Below are positions 34,311 through 44,989 of a stretch of DNA of 64,000 bases, piece by piece. Position 1 is the first letter of the stretch. The number at the start of each line of letters is the position of its first letter. The notes under the pieces were generated by a model, which had not been told where the DNA came from, did not search any database, and worked only from the letters and a program-made list of their open reading frames with translations. The stretch is from positions 37,275,001 to 37,339,000 of the forward strand of contig NC_088926.1 in the NCBI RefSeq assembly GCF_038396675.1. Direction: 5' to 3'. Made by a program: the position numbers and the translations under genes. The DNA is from Hydra vulgaris (taxonomy: Eukaryota; Cnidaria; Hydrozoa; Anthoathecata; Hydridae).

Positions 34311-35823
34311 GTATTAACATTAAAGATTGCAAAGGACAAGCATATGATACAACGGCGTCTATGAGTTCAGACAGAAAAGGGGTACAGACTTTTGTTAAAT
34401 AATAGGCACTATATGCAGACTATCAAGGATGTGTCCTTCACTCTTTAAATCTAACAATTTGCCATGGATGTGAGATTTTATCTAGTAGAAATATGATGGA
34501 TTCCTGCCAACAACTGTTTTTATTTTTTGATAACTCACCAAAGCGACAGCGCTTTTCCAACGAGTTATTTCTACTCAAGCGCCAGAATTAAAAAAGTCAA
34601 AGTTGAAGAACCTTTGCAAAACACGATGGCTTGAGCGTCACAGCACATTCAATACTATTGATGAACTTTACATTTATATTATTCACACTCTTGATGAAAT
34701 TGTAACACCATCAAATGACATTATTCTCTATGATGATCTAGAACCAAAAAGTTGGAATTGGGGTTCTGATACTCGGTCAAAAGTCAATGGATGACGACAC
34801 ACATTTACTAGTTACAACCACATTATTAATTTTGTTGTGACAAAGGAAGGTTTACAGCCAATGCAACCAATTGTATCATATCTTCAGGGTGAGTTAATGG
34901 AGGTTTATTTGGCCTTCCAAAAAGTTTCGCAAATTTCTTCTTTTTATTCTACACTCCGCACAAATGTTGATGACTGGTTTTCTACCATTTATCTCAAAGC
35001 CAAGAAAATTTCGTAGTCTGTAAATTGTACTGAAGAAACTCCAAGGCTTTGTAGTCGTCAATTCCACCGCTCAAATATACGTGCTACCTCATCTTTTGAG
35101 TACTACAAGCGTAATGTAGCCATTCCATTCCTCGACAAGATTTCATCTGAGTTGGCAGCACACTTTACAGAAAATAAGAGAGTACATTATGAATAATGTT
35201 CTTTGATTCCAGAAGTTATTATCACTAAAGACAATGAAGAGTTGGAAACATTGTCAAAGCAACAAGCGGATAAATGGTATGGAATTCTTCCAAACCCATA
35301 TGGTCTGAATATTGAGCAGCGATGGAAACATTTATGTGTTGAGAACAATTTTTCTGGAATGACAACTACTTCAGCAACATGTTAACTCCACATTCTTTCC
35401 CAATATTCGTGAGTTATTTCTCATTCTGGCAACTTTGCCAATTGGCAGTTGTGAGGCGGAGCGTTCATTCTCTTGTGTACGCCGCATTTATTCATATTTA
35501 CGAACAACGATGACAACTGATAGATTGTCAGATTTGTGTGTGATTGGGATGCATTATAACAATTTACACGACTGTGTTTCATCAGAAAAAATTGTAAATA
35601 ACTTCATTGCACTACATCCACGTAGGATGCAAGTACAATCTCTTTTTTATGACTGTGTTTAGTAGTTTATGTTTGTATATTATATTTCAATGAATAGATA
35701 ATGTGCTTTGGATGACAAATAATTATTTCTAAAACATGGAAAAAATCATAAAATCTTGTAAGTTAAAATCAAGTATTTTTTTATGTAGCCACCCCCTCCT
35801 TCAAAATCTTGTATCCGCCACTG
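34310..35823 (+). mobile_element. hAT element, left part missing
   Basis: A hAT transposase C-terminal half is followed by a right terminal repeat at 35787-35823 ending TATCCGCCACTG, the inverse of a CAGTGGCGGATA start typical of hAT. No left end is seen; the CR1 scrap abuts the transposase instead, so the left part was deleted or displaced. Confidence 0.75.
34325..35662 (+). pseudogene. hAT transposase (P52rIPK/ZMYM-like), C-terminal half
   Basis: Plus strand. The order is DCKGQAYDTTASMSSDRKGV (region of a conserved Asp), CVLHSLNLTICHG (His/Asn box), a helical insertion domain with KNLCKTRWLERHSTFNTIDE (Trp/His motif), and FEYYKRNVAIPFLDKISSEL. The hAT dimerisation region closes it: LPIGSCEAERSFSCVRRIYS and RTTMTTDRLSDLCVIGMHYN. 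This protein group forms hAT transposases and their domesticated relative P52rIPK. At least four stops or frameshifts (near 34410, 34790, 35200, 35385) inactivate it. N-terminal zinc finger and first catalytic region are absent. Confidence 0.85.
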
Positions 35824-36130
35824 CTGTACTTTAGCTCCGCTATTTTTTCTTTTATGTTGTTATTTTCATGTTTAATACTTTTACTTATATCCGTAGCTTT
35901 TTTAGACTCTGAATTTTTTAAATCGGTTAGTTCAACGTAAATCTTATCGTAATTTTTACTTACAAACTCGACAGCTTTGTTTAATTCTGATAGCTCGTTT
36001 TTCAATATCATGTTTTCTTCATTAAAGTTGATTACTTTGTTTTCTAGTTTCTCAATTCGATTTTTAAAAATTTTTGTAATGGTATTTTCGTGAATTTCCA
36101 GTATTTCTTACAATTGCACTGATGTAAAAT
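35824..36130 (-). pseudogene. Coiled-coil scrap, possibly LINE ORF1
   Basis: The minus-strand frame reads HENTITKIFKNRIEKLENKV and ENMILKNELSELNKAVEF, a heptad-rich coiled coil similar in style to ORF1 N-termini of cnidarian non-LTR elements. It is cut at 35823 by the end of the hAT element; the last 13 residues of the open frame are translated hAT terminal repeat. Identification as ORF1 is inference. Confidence 0.45.
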
Positions 36131-36204
36131 TTTTTGCCTTTATGATAACTTTAAAACGCGTCTGTTCGCTTCAAAATTTATTTGCGAAAATTTCAATTTC
36201 AAGT

Positions 36205-36265
36205 TTTTTTATTTAGGGAAAGTCTTCCATTTGTAAACTATTACAAAATGTCTAAGTTTCCTTTT
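36205..36265. repeat. Isolated minisatellite unit
   Basis: AAAGTCTTCCATTTGTAAAC followed by TGTCTAAGTTTCC matches the unit of the 32955-33655 array, about 2.5 kb away across the LINE/hAT block. Confidence 0.7.
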
Positions 36266-36748
36266 ATTGATATTGTTTTGTTAACAAGCAAGTCTTTTAT
36301 TTCAATATTGTTCCAGTGTATCAGCGCTAATTTTGTTATGAATATTTATACTCTTAAACAAAGTTTATTTTGAATGAGTAACTCTTTTCGTGATAATTTG
36401 ATTTGGATACGTTAGTTTCCTTCTAATATATTTTTTATCGTTTTTGGGAAAGTTTTGTATTTTAATTTAATTATAGTTTATACATTTCATAGAGATTTCG
36501 TTATTATTTGAATTTAATGTTTGTTTCTAAAATATTTTATATTTATTTTTTGTATAGCATCTTCGTTCAATCCTTTAACTAGTCTATCTGATGCTCAGTT
36601 GTTCCTTATGAAAACACCTAGGTGAAATATTTGTCTAATATCTTAAATATTGACTTTTAACTTTAATATAACAAAAAGATTGATTTTTAGTTTTACATGC
36701 TCCACTTGTGTGAGATCATTTTCAAGAAAAGATAGTTTAAAAAGGCAT

Positions 36749-36809
36749 GATGCATAAGGCTATATTCGCTGACAACACTGCTGATGCATAAGGCCATATT
36801 CGCTGACAA
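36749..36809. repeat. 27-bp tandem duplication
   Basis: GATGCATAAGGCTATATTCG plus CTGACAA is repeated with one mismatch at a 34-bp period between the two zinc fingers, breaking the frame. Confidence 0.95.
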
Positions 36810-37660
36810 GCTGTGCAGAGATAAAAGAACTCCTTGTTATTATAAAAACTGCTGCCAAGTTTTTTTTCAAAAATTAAAATTAATTAAACACATAGAGGAG
36901 TATCATATAGGCGAATTTTCTACAGAAACCTATGAGTTTTCCACAGAATCAGAGTTCTTAACATGGAAAGAAAAAGAGGAGATTAATAGTTATGTATTTT
37001 TCAGTAAACAAACTGGAAGTAAACGAAGCAGCAAATAGATAAAAACAAGTTAATTTATTTGTCAAGTTAATAGTCATTCCAAGCCACATCGCTCTGCAAA
37101 AGAACTTCCTAGAAAAACACATAAAAGATACTTCAGAGGTAGTGTTAAATCAGATTCTTTTGTCCTGCTAGAATGATTGTTAACATAAAGAAAAATGGAA
37201 CCATAAATTTGTGTTACATCAAAACTCACAATCATACTATTTTTGTTAGTAATACTATGCATCAGCCAATCCCAGATAATGTAAAAAATAACATTTCTGC
37301 TAAATTATCTATTGGTGTACCAGTAAATCAGGTCTATCATGATCTTAGGGAGAGTTTTGGAGAACTCGAAAATAAAGTTGATGGAGATAACTTTGTTCTC
37401 ACTAAATCCAATCTTCTTACAAAAAAGAAAATTTCTGAAATTACCGAGTCATAAAAAAGGGATTCGGCTTCACCCAGATGAAAGCACTTCAACTTATTTA
37501 CTTGTTAAAAAATAATTGTGCGAAGAGTTTAATAGCATTCTTGTATATAAACCACAAGGGCAACCTGCTATTATTGGGCCAAAATTGTATAATGATATTG
37601 ATATCAACAAGGATTTATTTGTTATTGCTATACAAACTAAGCAGCATTTGGTAATGTTTG

Positions 37661-37748
37661 AAAAGCATGGGTCAGAATTTTTTTGTATTGATTCTACAGA
37701 TAGCACTATCTGTAGAATCAATACAAAAAAATTCTGACCCATGCTTTT
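37661..37748. repeat. 43-bp perfect fold-back plus a third partial copy
   Basis: Arms 37661-37703 and 37706-37748 are perfect inverted copies around a 2-base centre. Immediately afterwards, 37749-37772 repeats the beginning of the arm in forward orientation (CATGGGTCAGAATTTTT). The forward-inverted-forward order is the signature of two successive template switches. Confidence 0.97.
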
Positions 37749-38080
37749 CCATGGGTCAGAATTTTTGCTTTTCCACTTTTTAACTTTGCTTGTCCGCGAT
37801 GATTTTAAAAGGGGCTATCCAGAAGCTTTTTTCATTTCTAATCATTCTGATTTTTAATTTAATTTAAAAACTTTATTTTTTATTGATGGTTACAATAGTT
37901 TTAACAAGAATAAATTAATTAAAATCAACACATATAACAATTATAGACAATACACACTCACAGGAAAATCGTTAAAAATAAAATTAAAAATATTCAAATT
38001 CAAATTCAAATTACAACCGTTTCATTACAGAAAAATGAGTAAGTATTGTATTATAATATCAGGATAAATAACAATAGTAA

Positions 38081-39436
38081 TTAAAAACTACAGATTTTAC
38101 AATAACAATTTTTTGCATACCAATTTTTAATAAGTTTTTTGAACACCTCAGAACTTTTAGAGGACATGGTCTTGTTATCTTGAGTGTTCCATAACGAGAT
38201 GGCTCTAAATATAGTACAACATGTATCCTTATATTTGGAGCAATTTGAAGGTAGAATCATTTTTTTGCTACAGCGAAGTTTAAAAAGAAGTTTTTTTGTA
38301 TTGAATAAATCCTTCATAAATTGTGGGTTTAGACAATTAATTGATTTAAAAACTTCTATCATAAGAAAGCGCAAATTTCTTAAGTGGATCCTCGGACTAT
38401 TATCAAAACTTAACAATTCATCAAGAGATAAGTCAAACCTTTTATTGACAATACAAAGAGTTTTTTTATGAATTTTATTTATAAGGTTATCATAGTATTT
38501 AGAACAAAAAATCCATATTAGGGGACAATAAGAAAAATTTGACATTATGAAGGCGTTAAACAACAATGTAGCTTTGTTACGGGATAAAAAACTTCTTATG
38601 CGTGAAAGAGCAAAATATTTACCATTAGCTTTACTGCATAAGTATTTAATGTGTTCTCCAAAATTTAGATTCTTATCAATTGTAACACCAAGTAGTTTCA
38701 CCCTATCAGAGGCAAAAACAGTTATATTACCTATTTTTAGGTATTGATTTTTTGTGTTTTTTAAACCAACTAAAAGTAATTGGAATTTATCAGGGCTAGC
38801 AACCATCGAGTTAAACTTAAACCAGGCAATGGTATTAGTTGCTTCTTTTTGCAATCGAAAAGTAACCTTTTCTAAGCTGTAATCACAGGCATACAGCGTA
38901 TTATCATCTGCAAAGTTGCACAATTCAGTATCTTTAATAAAGAAGAATATATCATTTATAAAGATATTAAAGAGGATGGGACCAAGAATGGAACCTTGAG
39001 GCACTCCCGACAAAATATCAACCCAATTAGAAACAGAAGGTCCTATCCTTACCCTTTGTTTACGACCACTAATATACGATATAAGAAATTTAAGACTTTC
39101 TTTAGAGAAACCATACGCCTCTAATTTAGCAATAAGTAGGTCAGGCGGAATGAAGTCATACGCTTTAGATAGATCCATTAATAATGTTCCAACAATACCT
39201 CCATTGTTAATGCATTCATGCCACTTATTAAGTAAAAGAATAAGTGTATGCTGAGTACTATAACCCCTACGAAAATTACACAAAAGTTTGTCAAATTTTG
39301 GCTCCATAAATAATAAAATCTGTTCATAAATGATCATTTCAAAAACTTTGGAGAGAGCGGGTAGGATACTTATAGGGCGATAGTTAGCCTTATCTGTTGG
39401 GTCATTTTTTTTAAGACACGGTAAAACATCTGCCAT
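38081..39436 (-). CDS. LINE reverse transcriptase (main frame)
   Basis: A 451-codon frame carrying the RT motifs in order: LPCLKKNDPTDKANYRPISI, FRRGYSTQHTLILLLNKW, LLMDLSKAYDFIPPDLLIAK (first catalytic Asp), LSGVPQGSILGPILFNIFIN, the catalytic box LCNFADDNTLYA (FADD), VKLLGVTIDKNLNFGEHIKY and the C-terminal SKANGKYFALSRIRSF and FSYCPLIWIFCSK regions. The end is at a natural position for CR1/L2 proteins. The first Met of the frame is internal; the true protein starts upstream (39524-40028 piece) but stops and a frameshift separate them. This is the longest intact enzyme frame in the window, so the insertion is comparatively young. Endonuclease domain absent through 5' truncation. Confidence 0.9.
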   Translation of the reverse strand: MADVLPCLKKNDPTDKANYRPISILPALSKVFEMIIYEQILLFMEPKFDKLLCNFRRGYSTQHTLILLLNKWHECINNGGIVGTLLMDLSKAYDFIPPDLLIAKLEAYGFSKESLKFLISYISGRKQRVRIGPSVSNWVDILSGVPQGSILGPILFNIFINDIFFFIKDTELCNFADDNTLYACDYSLEKVTFRLQKEATNTIAWFKFNSMVASPDKFQLLLVGLKNTKNQYLKIGNITVFASDRVKLLGVTIDKNLNFGEHIKYLCSKANGKYFALSRIRSFLSRNKATLLFNAFIMSNFSYCPLIWIFCSKYYDNLINKIHKKTLCIVNKRFDLSLDELLSFDNSPRIHLRNLRFLMIEVFKSINCLNPQFMKDLFNTKKLLFKLRCSKKMILPSNCSKYKDTCCTIFRAISLWNTQDNKTMSSKSSEVFKKLIKNWYAKNCYCKICSF

Positions 39437-40028
39437 TTTTTAGAAATGACGGGAATGTTTCATCTTAGATGCTATTATTGATACAATCTGTAAGACTATC
39501 CCTAAAGTATATTAAGTAAGATTTTAACATAAAAGTTGGTATTTCACCACTTGTTTTCTTTTTTCATTCATAGACCCTATAATTTTTGTAATATCATCAG
39601 GTGTAATACAATGAAACTTGAAATTATGTGCATTAATTTTGAATTTATTTTTAAAGTTTCTTATACTAGGATGGTCAACATACTTTTTCATAGCTGACTC
39701 AACTGGGTCTGCAGTGCAAGGGGAAAAAAAAACATTTAATATGGTCGGCCATACTTGATGGCAATGCAACATTTATGAAATATTTATTAAAAATATTAGT
39801 CAACAAAGAACTGTCTGAGATAATGTTGCCATTTTCAGTCAAAATGATACGCTCGTTAGAATTTGTAGATTTGTCCGAAAAGAAAGGCTTAGTTAGCTTC
39901 CAGAGAGATGTATTTAAAGTCGAAAGTGTATTGACTTGCTCAAAGTACTTCTTCTTATATTTTCGGTTAAGCTTAACCACCAAATTCCATTGTTTTTCGT
40001 ACATCTGATGAACAAACTTTAACTCCAT
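39437..40028 (-). pseudogene. LINE linker between endonuclease and RT
   Basis: Two overlapping frames (40028-39699 and 39772-39524) read the usual linker: KKYFEQVNTLSTLNTSLWKL, SNERIILTENGNIISDSSLL, NIFNKYFINVA, then after a shift in a poly-A/T run DDITKIIGSMNEKR. The element breaks off at 40028, upstream of which MULE-2 resumes. Confidence 0.8.
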
Positions 40029-40029
40029 T

Positions 40030-40830
40030 TTTGGAGGAAATAAAGAAGCGATGTATTAATCTAGTCAAAGTTAATACAGTTATGACAGATGATGATTGCT
40101 CTAGCTGGAATGCTTTTTTAGAGTCTTTGAAGATATGCATCACTTGCTATGCAAATGACATGTAAAACGCGCGTGGCGTAGTAAACTTCCTTTAGTTGGT
40201 ACTGCTCATTTACAAGAAGAAATTTACCAGGTCCTAGAAACAATGATAGATGAAAAAGATCCGATAGTTTTTACATCAATTATTAATGGTTTCGTCAAGA
40301 CATATGAAAAGATATGTCCTAATTTTATAAATTACTTTGTGACATACTATGCTTCTCGACATAAAAAATGGGTTTCTTGTTATCGGAACTTTCAGTATGC
40401 AGATACTGACACAAATATGTTGCTTGAATCATTCCATAACAAATTGAAGACAGTTCATATGGATAGACGACCCAATAAAAGGTTAGATGATCTGATCAAA
40501 GTACTTTTGAAAATTGAGGAAAATGATTATTGGAGATACAAAAGAGACAACATTTATCTAGGAACTAAAAAGTTTAAAAAACTTCATGAAAAAGGAATGC
40601 GAATTTTAGATGACTGTGTTCTTAAATGTTCATCAAATGAGTCCACTGTGAAAAGTCAATCAAAATACATAATGTATAAAGTTTTACAGATACCTGAAAG
40701 GAAAGTTCATGTTGACACTTATGTATAAATCCTGCCTGTATTGGCTAGTGTGAGCATTTATACAAGTGTAATTGCAATGACAACTTTAACCGTTGTAAGC
40801 ATATTCACAAGCTCTAATTATTTCTTCTGA
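40030..40830 (+). pseudogene. MULE-2 transposase, second catalytic part and SWIM finger
   Basis: Coding sequence resumes with LEEIKKRCINLVKVNTVMTD (DD-type motif at about 40083-40095), then after a shift HLLCKWHVKRAW, the His/Trp catalytic box of MULEs. The frame 40243-40728 contains TNMLLESFHNKLKTV with the third acidic residue, and RRPNKRLDDLIKVLLKIEEN. One frame over, a SWIM zinc finger CNCNDNFNRCKH lies at 40767-40802. Three frame changes and a stop break the gene. The hAT-like insertion follows. Confidence 0.8.
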
Positions 40831-40869
40831 AAATTAAAAAAAAAACATCAAAAAACCCATGGTAGCTAA

Positions 40870-42645
40870 AACATTTTTAAAGTTAAATTCCAGGACATTT
40901 CCAGGACATTCCAGGACATTTTATATTCTATTAAATGAATATTATCAATTATCTTTACGTTAAACTTATTCATTTTGATTAAATTATACAATAGAATATT
41001 ATATTAATATTAGAAATAAAAATAATTTGGCGGTGTATATATATATTTATATATATATACACCGATAGAGAGAGAGCCTCACAAAATTTAAAAACCCTCT
41101 TCAAAATTTAAGGATTTTTTTTCAGTCAGTGATAACTAGAAAGAAAAAAGTAAATTAATATATTGGGGCCTCTAATACATAAGTTGCCCTGTGCCTCACA
41201 TTTTCTCTGATTTCAGCCCCTGCATATATACATAATAGTTAAACAGAATTTTTTATTGAAATCATACTCTTTAATGGAACTATATAAACAAAAATATTTA
41301 CAAAAAAGATAAATAAAACTCAAACAATAGAATCTCTTTTTAAATATAAAGCTTTTTCTAAACTATCAAGCTCTTGCAATTTTAAAAGTTATTCTTTTGA
41401 TAACTTTTTTAAATCATTTGAAGTAACTATAAAACTCAAATCCTTTTTTTCCTCGGCTTTTGATGCATAGCTATCTGCTTCTTTTATTAAATCATCAGCT
41501 GATGCTTGAAGTAGTTTCTTTCTTCGAACAATATCATCAATTTCAAGGGAAACAGCTTTTCTTTTTAAACTCACAGTCGATATCTCTTTAACTTTTTTTG
41601 CAGAATTGTCCAATAATATCCATTTGACCTTTTTGCATAGTCCAATTTATTGACTCATCAAATGATATTACAAAAACAGGTGATAACAATATTTCTTTAT
41701 ATAACAAATCAAGAAAGTACGGTACAATACCAAATTTTGTAATATATCCACACTTTGTTCAACCTAGCTGAGACTTTTTTCCAATATTACTATCACAAAA
41801 CATTGATATAAATAGTGAGTTTAGTCTTTCACATGATCTTTGAAAAGATTTTGATAAAGCCACATGTAATACTCATCTAGTTTCAGCAGTTATTACTTGT
41901 TCATTTATAAATACCATATCCAATGGTTTAGAAGTAGATGGCTTTTCAATAACCTGAATTGTACTAGTTTTTAAAGGTGATAAAATATTCGATTCTGAAA
42001 TATTATTGCATAATGTACTTGATGCAGGAGGCAATAACTTATTATGTTTTTTACTTTTGAGATGACTTTTTAATGCATTTTCACACATATTTCTAACATT
42101 AATGTCTTTTTTACAAAATGAACATGATGTAGCTGTCATACTTTTTTTAATAATCCAATTTTTACATTCAGTTGCTTGCAACCATGTATCTGAAAAAGGT
42201 GAATCTCGAGGTAATCTGCTATTTATACTTTTACTATTTACACTTTTTCTAAAATTAAATTTGCATATTTAGATAATAAACTAAAAGTAATTCAAAACAT
42301 TAGAAAAAGAAATTTAGAAATTTGATTTTATAAATTGATTTGCTTAAAACTCCATAATTTTAGATATAGCATAACAAAAATAACATAAAACAAAAGTTCA
42401 AAGTAATTTAAGCAATATATTAAAAATAAATAAAACCTTTAGATTAAATAATAAATCATAGATAATTCTCTCTTATTTAAAATTAAATTCAAACCATTTA
42501 AATAAAGTTCTTTTTCGCATAAAAAATTTTATATTGCTTTAATATTATTAGTATTTTTTTAACTTGATTTAGAAAAAAATCCATTTTTGAAAAAAATTTA
42601 AATGGCATTCTAGGAAATTTGTAAAAATCCAGGACATTCCAGGAC
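40870..42645 (-). mobile_element. BED-finger hAT-like element, internally deleted
   Basis: It interrupts MULE-2 between its SWIM finger and its C-terminal tail. Both edges carry copies of CCAGGACATT, in direct orientation: three at 40888-40920 and one to two at 42629-42645. That is unlike normal inverted termini. A small perfect palindrome GGTGTATATATATA...ACACC lies at 41031-41066. Confidence 0.6.
41389..42181 (-). pseudogene. BED-type hAT-like transposase, middle deleted
   Basis: Minus strand. The N-terminal frame (42181-41873) holds a BED-like finger: CSFCKKDINVRNMCENALKS then HLKSKKH. After a stop come SCERLNSLFISMFCDSNI, CGYITKFGIVPYFLDLLYKE and VISFDESINWTMQKGQMDI, the region of the first catalytic acid (FDESxN). 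The protein then passes directly into the C-terminal coiled coil (LKRKAVSLEIDDIVRRKKLL, ADDLIKEADSYASKAEE). The large central catalytic domain normally between them is missing. Confidence 0.7.
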
Positions 42646-42646
42646 T

Positions 42647-43147
42647 GTGGCCTCCATGGAACCATCATTAGCTGTTGTTTCAGAAGATGTTCAGATGATG
42701 AAAAAACCAAAAATACTTGATAATGAGGCAAAGAGTTTTATAAAAAATGTAGATGAATTATGTTTTTTGGTAAATAATCCCATGATATTAAGTCTTCAAC
42801 TTTCATCTATAAACAGACAATTAGAAGATATGATTAGACAAGCCAAAGCCATTAAAGACATAAACTCAATTGACATACCCATGAAGGCAACATTACAAAC
42901 TCAACCCTTGAATTTTGCACCAAATAAGAAGTTAGATAGGCAATGGCAGCCTAATATGTTTAGAAAAACAAGAAAAGATAGGAGGAAAAGAAAAATAAGA
43001 CCAAACCATTATCCTGAACAACACCAAAAAAAGGAAATAGTTTTAAAAATGTGTCATAAAAATATTGATATAATACACAATGAAGAAATTACAATAATAT
43101 GTGATGACATTAAAACTAGCGACTTTACTAGTATTCTTGTTAGGTAA
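42647..43147 (+). pseudogene. MULE-2 C-terminal tail
   Basis: A 166-codon frame with a helical region (DNEAKSFIKNVDELCFLVNN, LSSINRQLEDMIRQAKAIKD) followed by KKLDRQWQPNMFRKTRKDRR, the basic end typical of this MULE group. It follows the SWIM finger once the hAT-like insertion is removed. Its Met is internal; it is not an independent gene. Confidence 0.7.
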
Positions 43148-43356
43148 TTGCTTTTGTCCATGTCCATGGTTTGTAGTTCATTTTATTCTATTTATTTTTA
43201 TTTTCACTTTTAATTTTTTGATATATTTAATGAATATATGACTAAAATATAAATATTGAATGATATAATGGTAACATGATGCAAAATACCAAATGCATAA
43301 ATACTGACTTAAATGTAAAAAGTCGATACATAGGATACGAAAATAAGCAATTTATA

Positions 43357-43358
43357 TA

Positions 43359-43431
<73 letters not shown>
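43357..43431. repeat. (TA)n microsatellite
   Basis: TA run with one G interruption, upstream edge of the next LINE. Confidence 0.98.
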
Positions 43432-43435
<4 letters not shown>

Positions 43436-43469
43436 ATTCATTTAAATGCCTAACTATTTTTTTAAATTT

Positions 43470-44985
43470 TAGACATGATCCTCACCAACTTTCTTTTATT
43501 TTTCTCTTGGCACTTGAAAATAACATTTCTTCAAGCTTATTGCAAAAATTCCAAAAGAAGACATATTTTCATCAAATTGTTAGCCGACGAGTTTTTATTT
43601 CAACACGTATCTTTCTTACTTTTACAATTTCTGATGGCTCACAAAAACACGCTTGACTGTATTATAAGCAAAAATCTTTTCCTTGTAATAAACATCAGAT
43701 CAGGGTCCCCACTGGGTGTAGCTCGCCAATCTCATTTAGTTATACCTAAGAGTTATAGATTTCCAACCGATTAGGCAAGTAAATTCATTAGCTCCAACTT
43801 TAACTTTAGAAAAAGTTACTTTACTACTATCTCTGCTAAACTATGAAATATTGATTAAACATCATTACGAGCCAACAAAAATCTATTTATAAAAAATTAT
43901 GCGTTGCGTCAATCCCAATTCTAAGACGAAATATAACTAAAAATCTACCTAGATTGAAATTATGGCAATGGCATCTAAACATGGCAAATAAATGGAAGTT
44001 AAACGACTTAAAAACGTGAAACTATTGAGCTATCAGTCTCACCTCTGTCACGTGCAAACTACTCGAAAATGTAGTTAGACAAGCCATCGTAGCGCACCTA
44101 GTTGACAGTAATCTGATCACACAAGAACAGCATAGTTTTCTTCCCGTCTAAGTTATGCTCTACAAGCCACCTTGAAACTATATCGAACGTCTGTAGACTA
44201 GCTCTTTCTTTACTTTGCCACGGCTTTGGACAAGGTTCATATGAGTCTAATCCTGAAACTAGAAGGGTCAATAGGATCAATGAGCAAATTTTGAAATTGG
44301 TGAAACCCTTTCTAAGCGACCGTAGGCAAAAAGTGATCATAGGTTAAATAGTATCGGACTGGGCGCCAGATTCTAGCGATCTTTCTCAAGGGTAGTATTG
44401 GGAGCAATGCTTTTTGACATCTTTATAAATGACTGGCCCGGTAGAATCAAGTCAATCTGTAAAATGTTTGCAGTTGACCCAAACCCAATTTGATTTGGTG
44501 AAGAACAGAATTGTTGTGCTGTGTCCATAATGACACTGATGCTATAAATGAGTGGTATTAATAAGTGTCCATAATGACACTGATGCTATAAATGAGTGGT
44601 AAGATGAGAGTATTGCATATGAGGCTAAACATCTCTAAATGCAAAATTCTTCACATCGGTCGCCTAAATAAAAAGCACACCTATTCAAATCCTAGACGTT
44701 GATAAATTTGGAATTGACCTCATCTGAACTTGATTTAGGAATCATGGTTAGCAACGACCTCAAATAAAAATTCAAGGTGTGCACTGCTATCTCTATGGCC
44801 AATATGGTGCTTGGCATGATAAAAGGACATTTGTTTCACGCAATGTAGCATTTTGGAAAAAATTATACATAGATTATGTCCGTCCTCACCTTTGGTTCTC
44901 TGTCTCAAGTTAGAACCTACATAGAATTAAAGATATAAATGTCTTAGAGAGAGTTCAGAAGTTTTATTCGTACTTTTATTAAAAA
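43470..44985 (+). pseudogene. Second LINE: end of endonuclease plus reverse transcriptase
   Basis: Plus strand. The frame 43475-43774 ends an endonuclease domain (LLADEFLFQHVSFLLLQF, HKNTLDCIISKNLFLVINIR, GSPLG). RT pieces in several frames follow: AISLTSVTCKLLENVVRQAI, LITQEQHSFLPV, LGAMLFDIFINDWPGRIKSI, KMFAVDPNPI (the catalytic ADD box altered), LNISKCKI-type segment, MANMVLGMIKRTFVSRNVAF and YIDYVRPHLWF, VLERVQKFY. Dozens of stops mark it as much older than the LINE in MULE-2. It is related to, but not the same element as, the scrap at 33715-34310. Confidence 0.8.
44521..44600. repeat. 36-bp tandem duplication in the LINE
   Basis: GTGTCCATAATGACACTGAT and the next 16 bases are repeated exactly at a 44-bp period. 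Confidence 0.97.
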
Positions 44986-44989
44986 AAAA

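Larger units (their letters stand above)
36690..37860 (+). pseudogene. MULE-2 transposase, N-terminal and first catalytic part
   Basis: Plus strand. A C2H2-type finger CSTCVRSFSRKDSLKRH (about 36697-36750) is followed by a second, CYYKNCCQVFFQKLKLIKH, with EEYH (frame 36784-37038). Next comes FSTESEFLTWKEKEEINSYV, the usual region after the fingers. The frame 37173-37454 has INLCYIKTHNHTI and SIGVPVNQVYHDLRESFG, the MULE DNA-binding region. 37516-37703 gives KDLFVIAIQTKQHLVMFEKH then FFCIDST, the first catalytic Asp region. A fold-back scar (37661-37748) interrupts it, and the motif resumes as LLVRDDFKRGYPEAFFISNH at about 37788-37845. The LINE insertion follows. Confidence 0.8.
37848..40028 (-). 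mobile_element. CR1/L2-like LINE inserted in MULE-2
   Basis: A 5'-truncated non-LTR element of about 2.2 kb: RT coding region, then a 3' end rich in TTTGAA-type (38000-38020) and TAAATTAAA repeats at 37850-37870, as is usual for CR1/L2 tails. MULE-2 coding sequence stops at its 3' edge and resumes at its 5' edge, so the limits are known within a few bases. Confidence 0.85.

Noticed and set aside
35781-36011. 76-codon minus-strand ORF as a complete small gene
   Set aside because: Its last residues are encoded by the hAT terminal repeat, so the frame is an accidental fusion.
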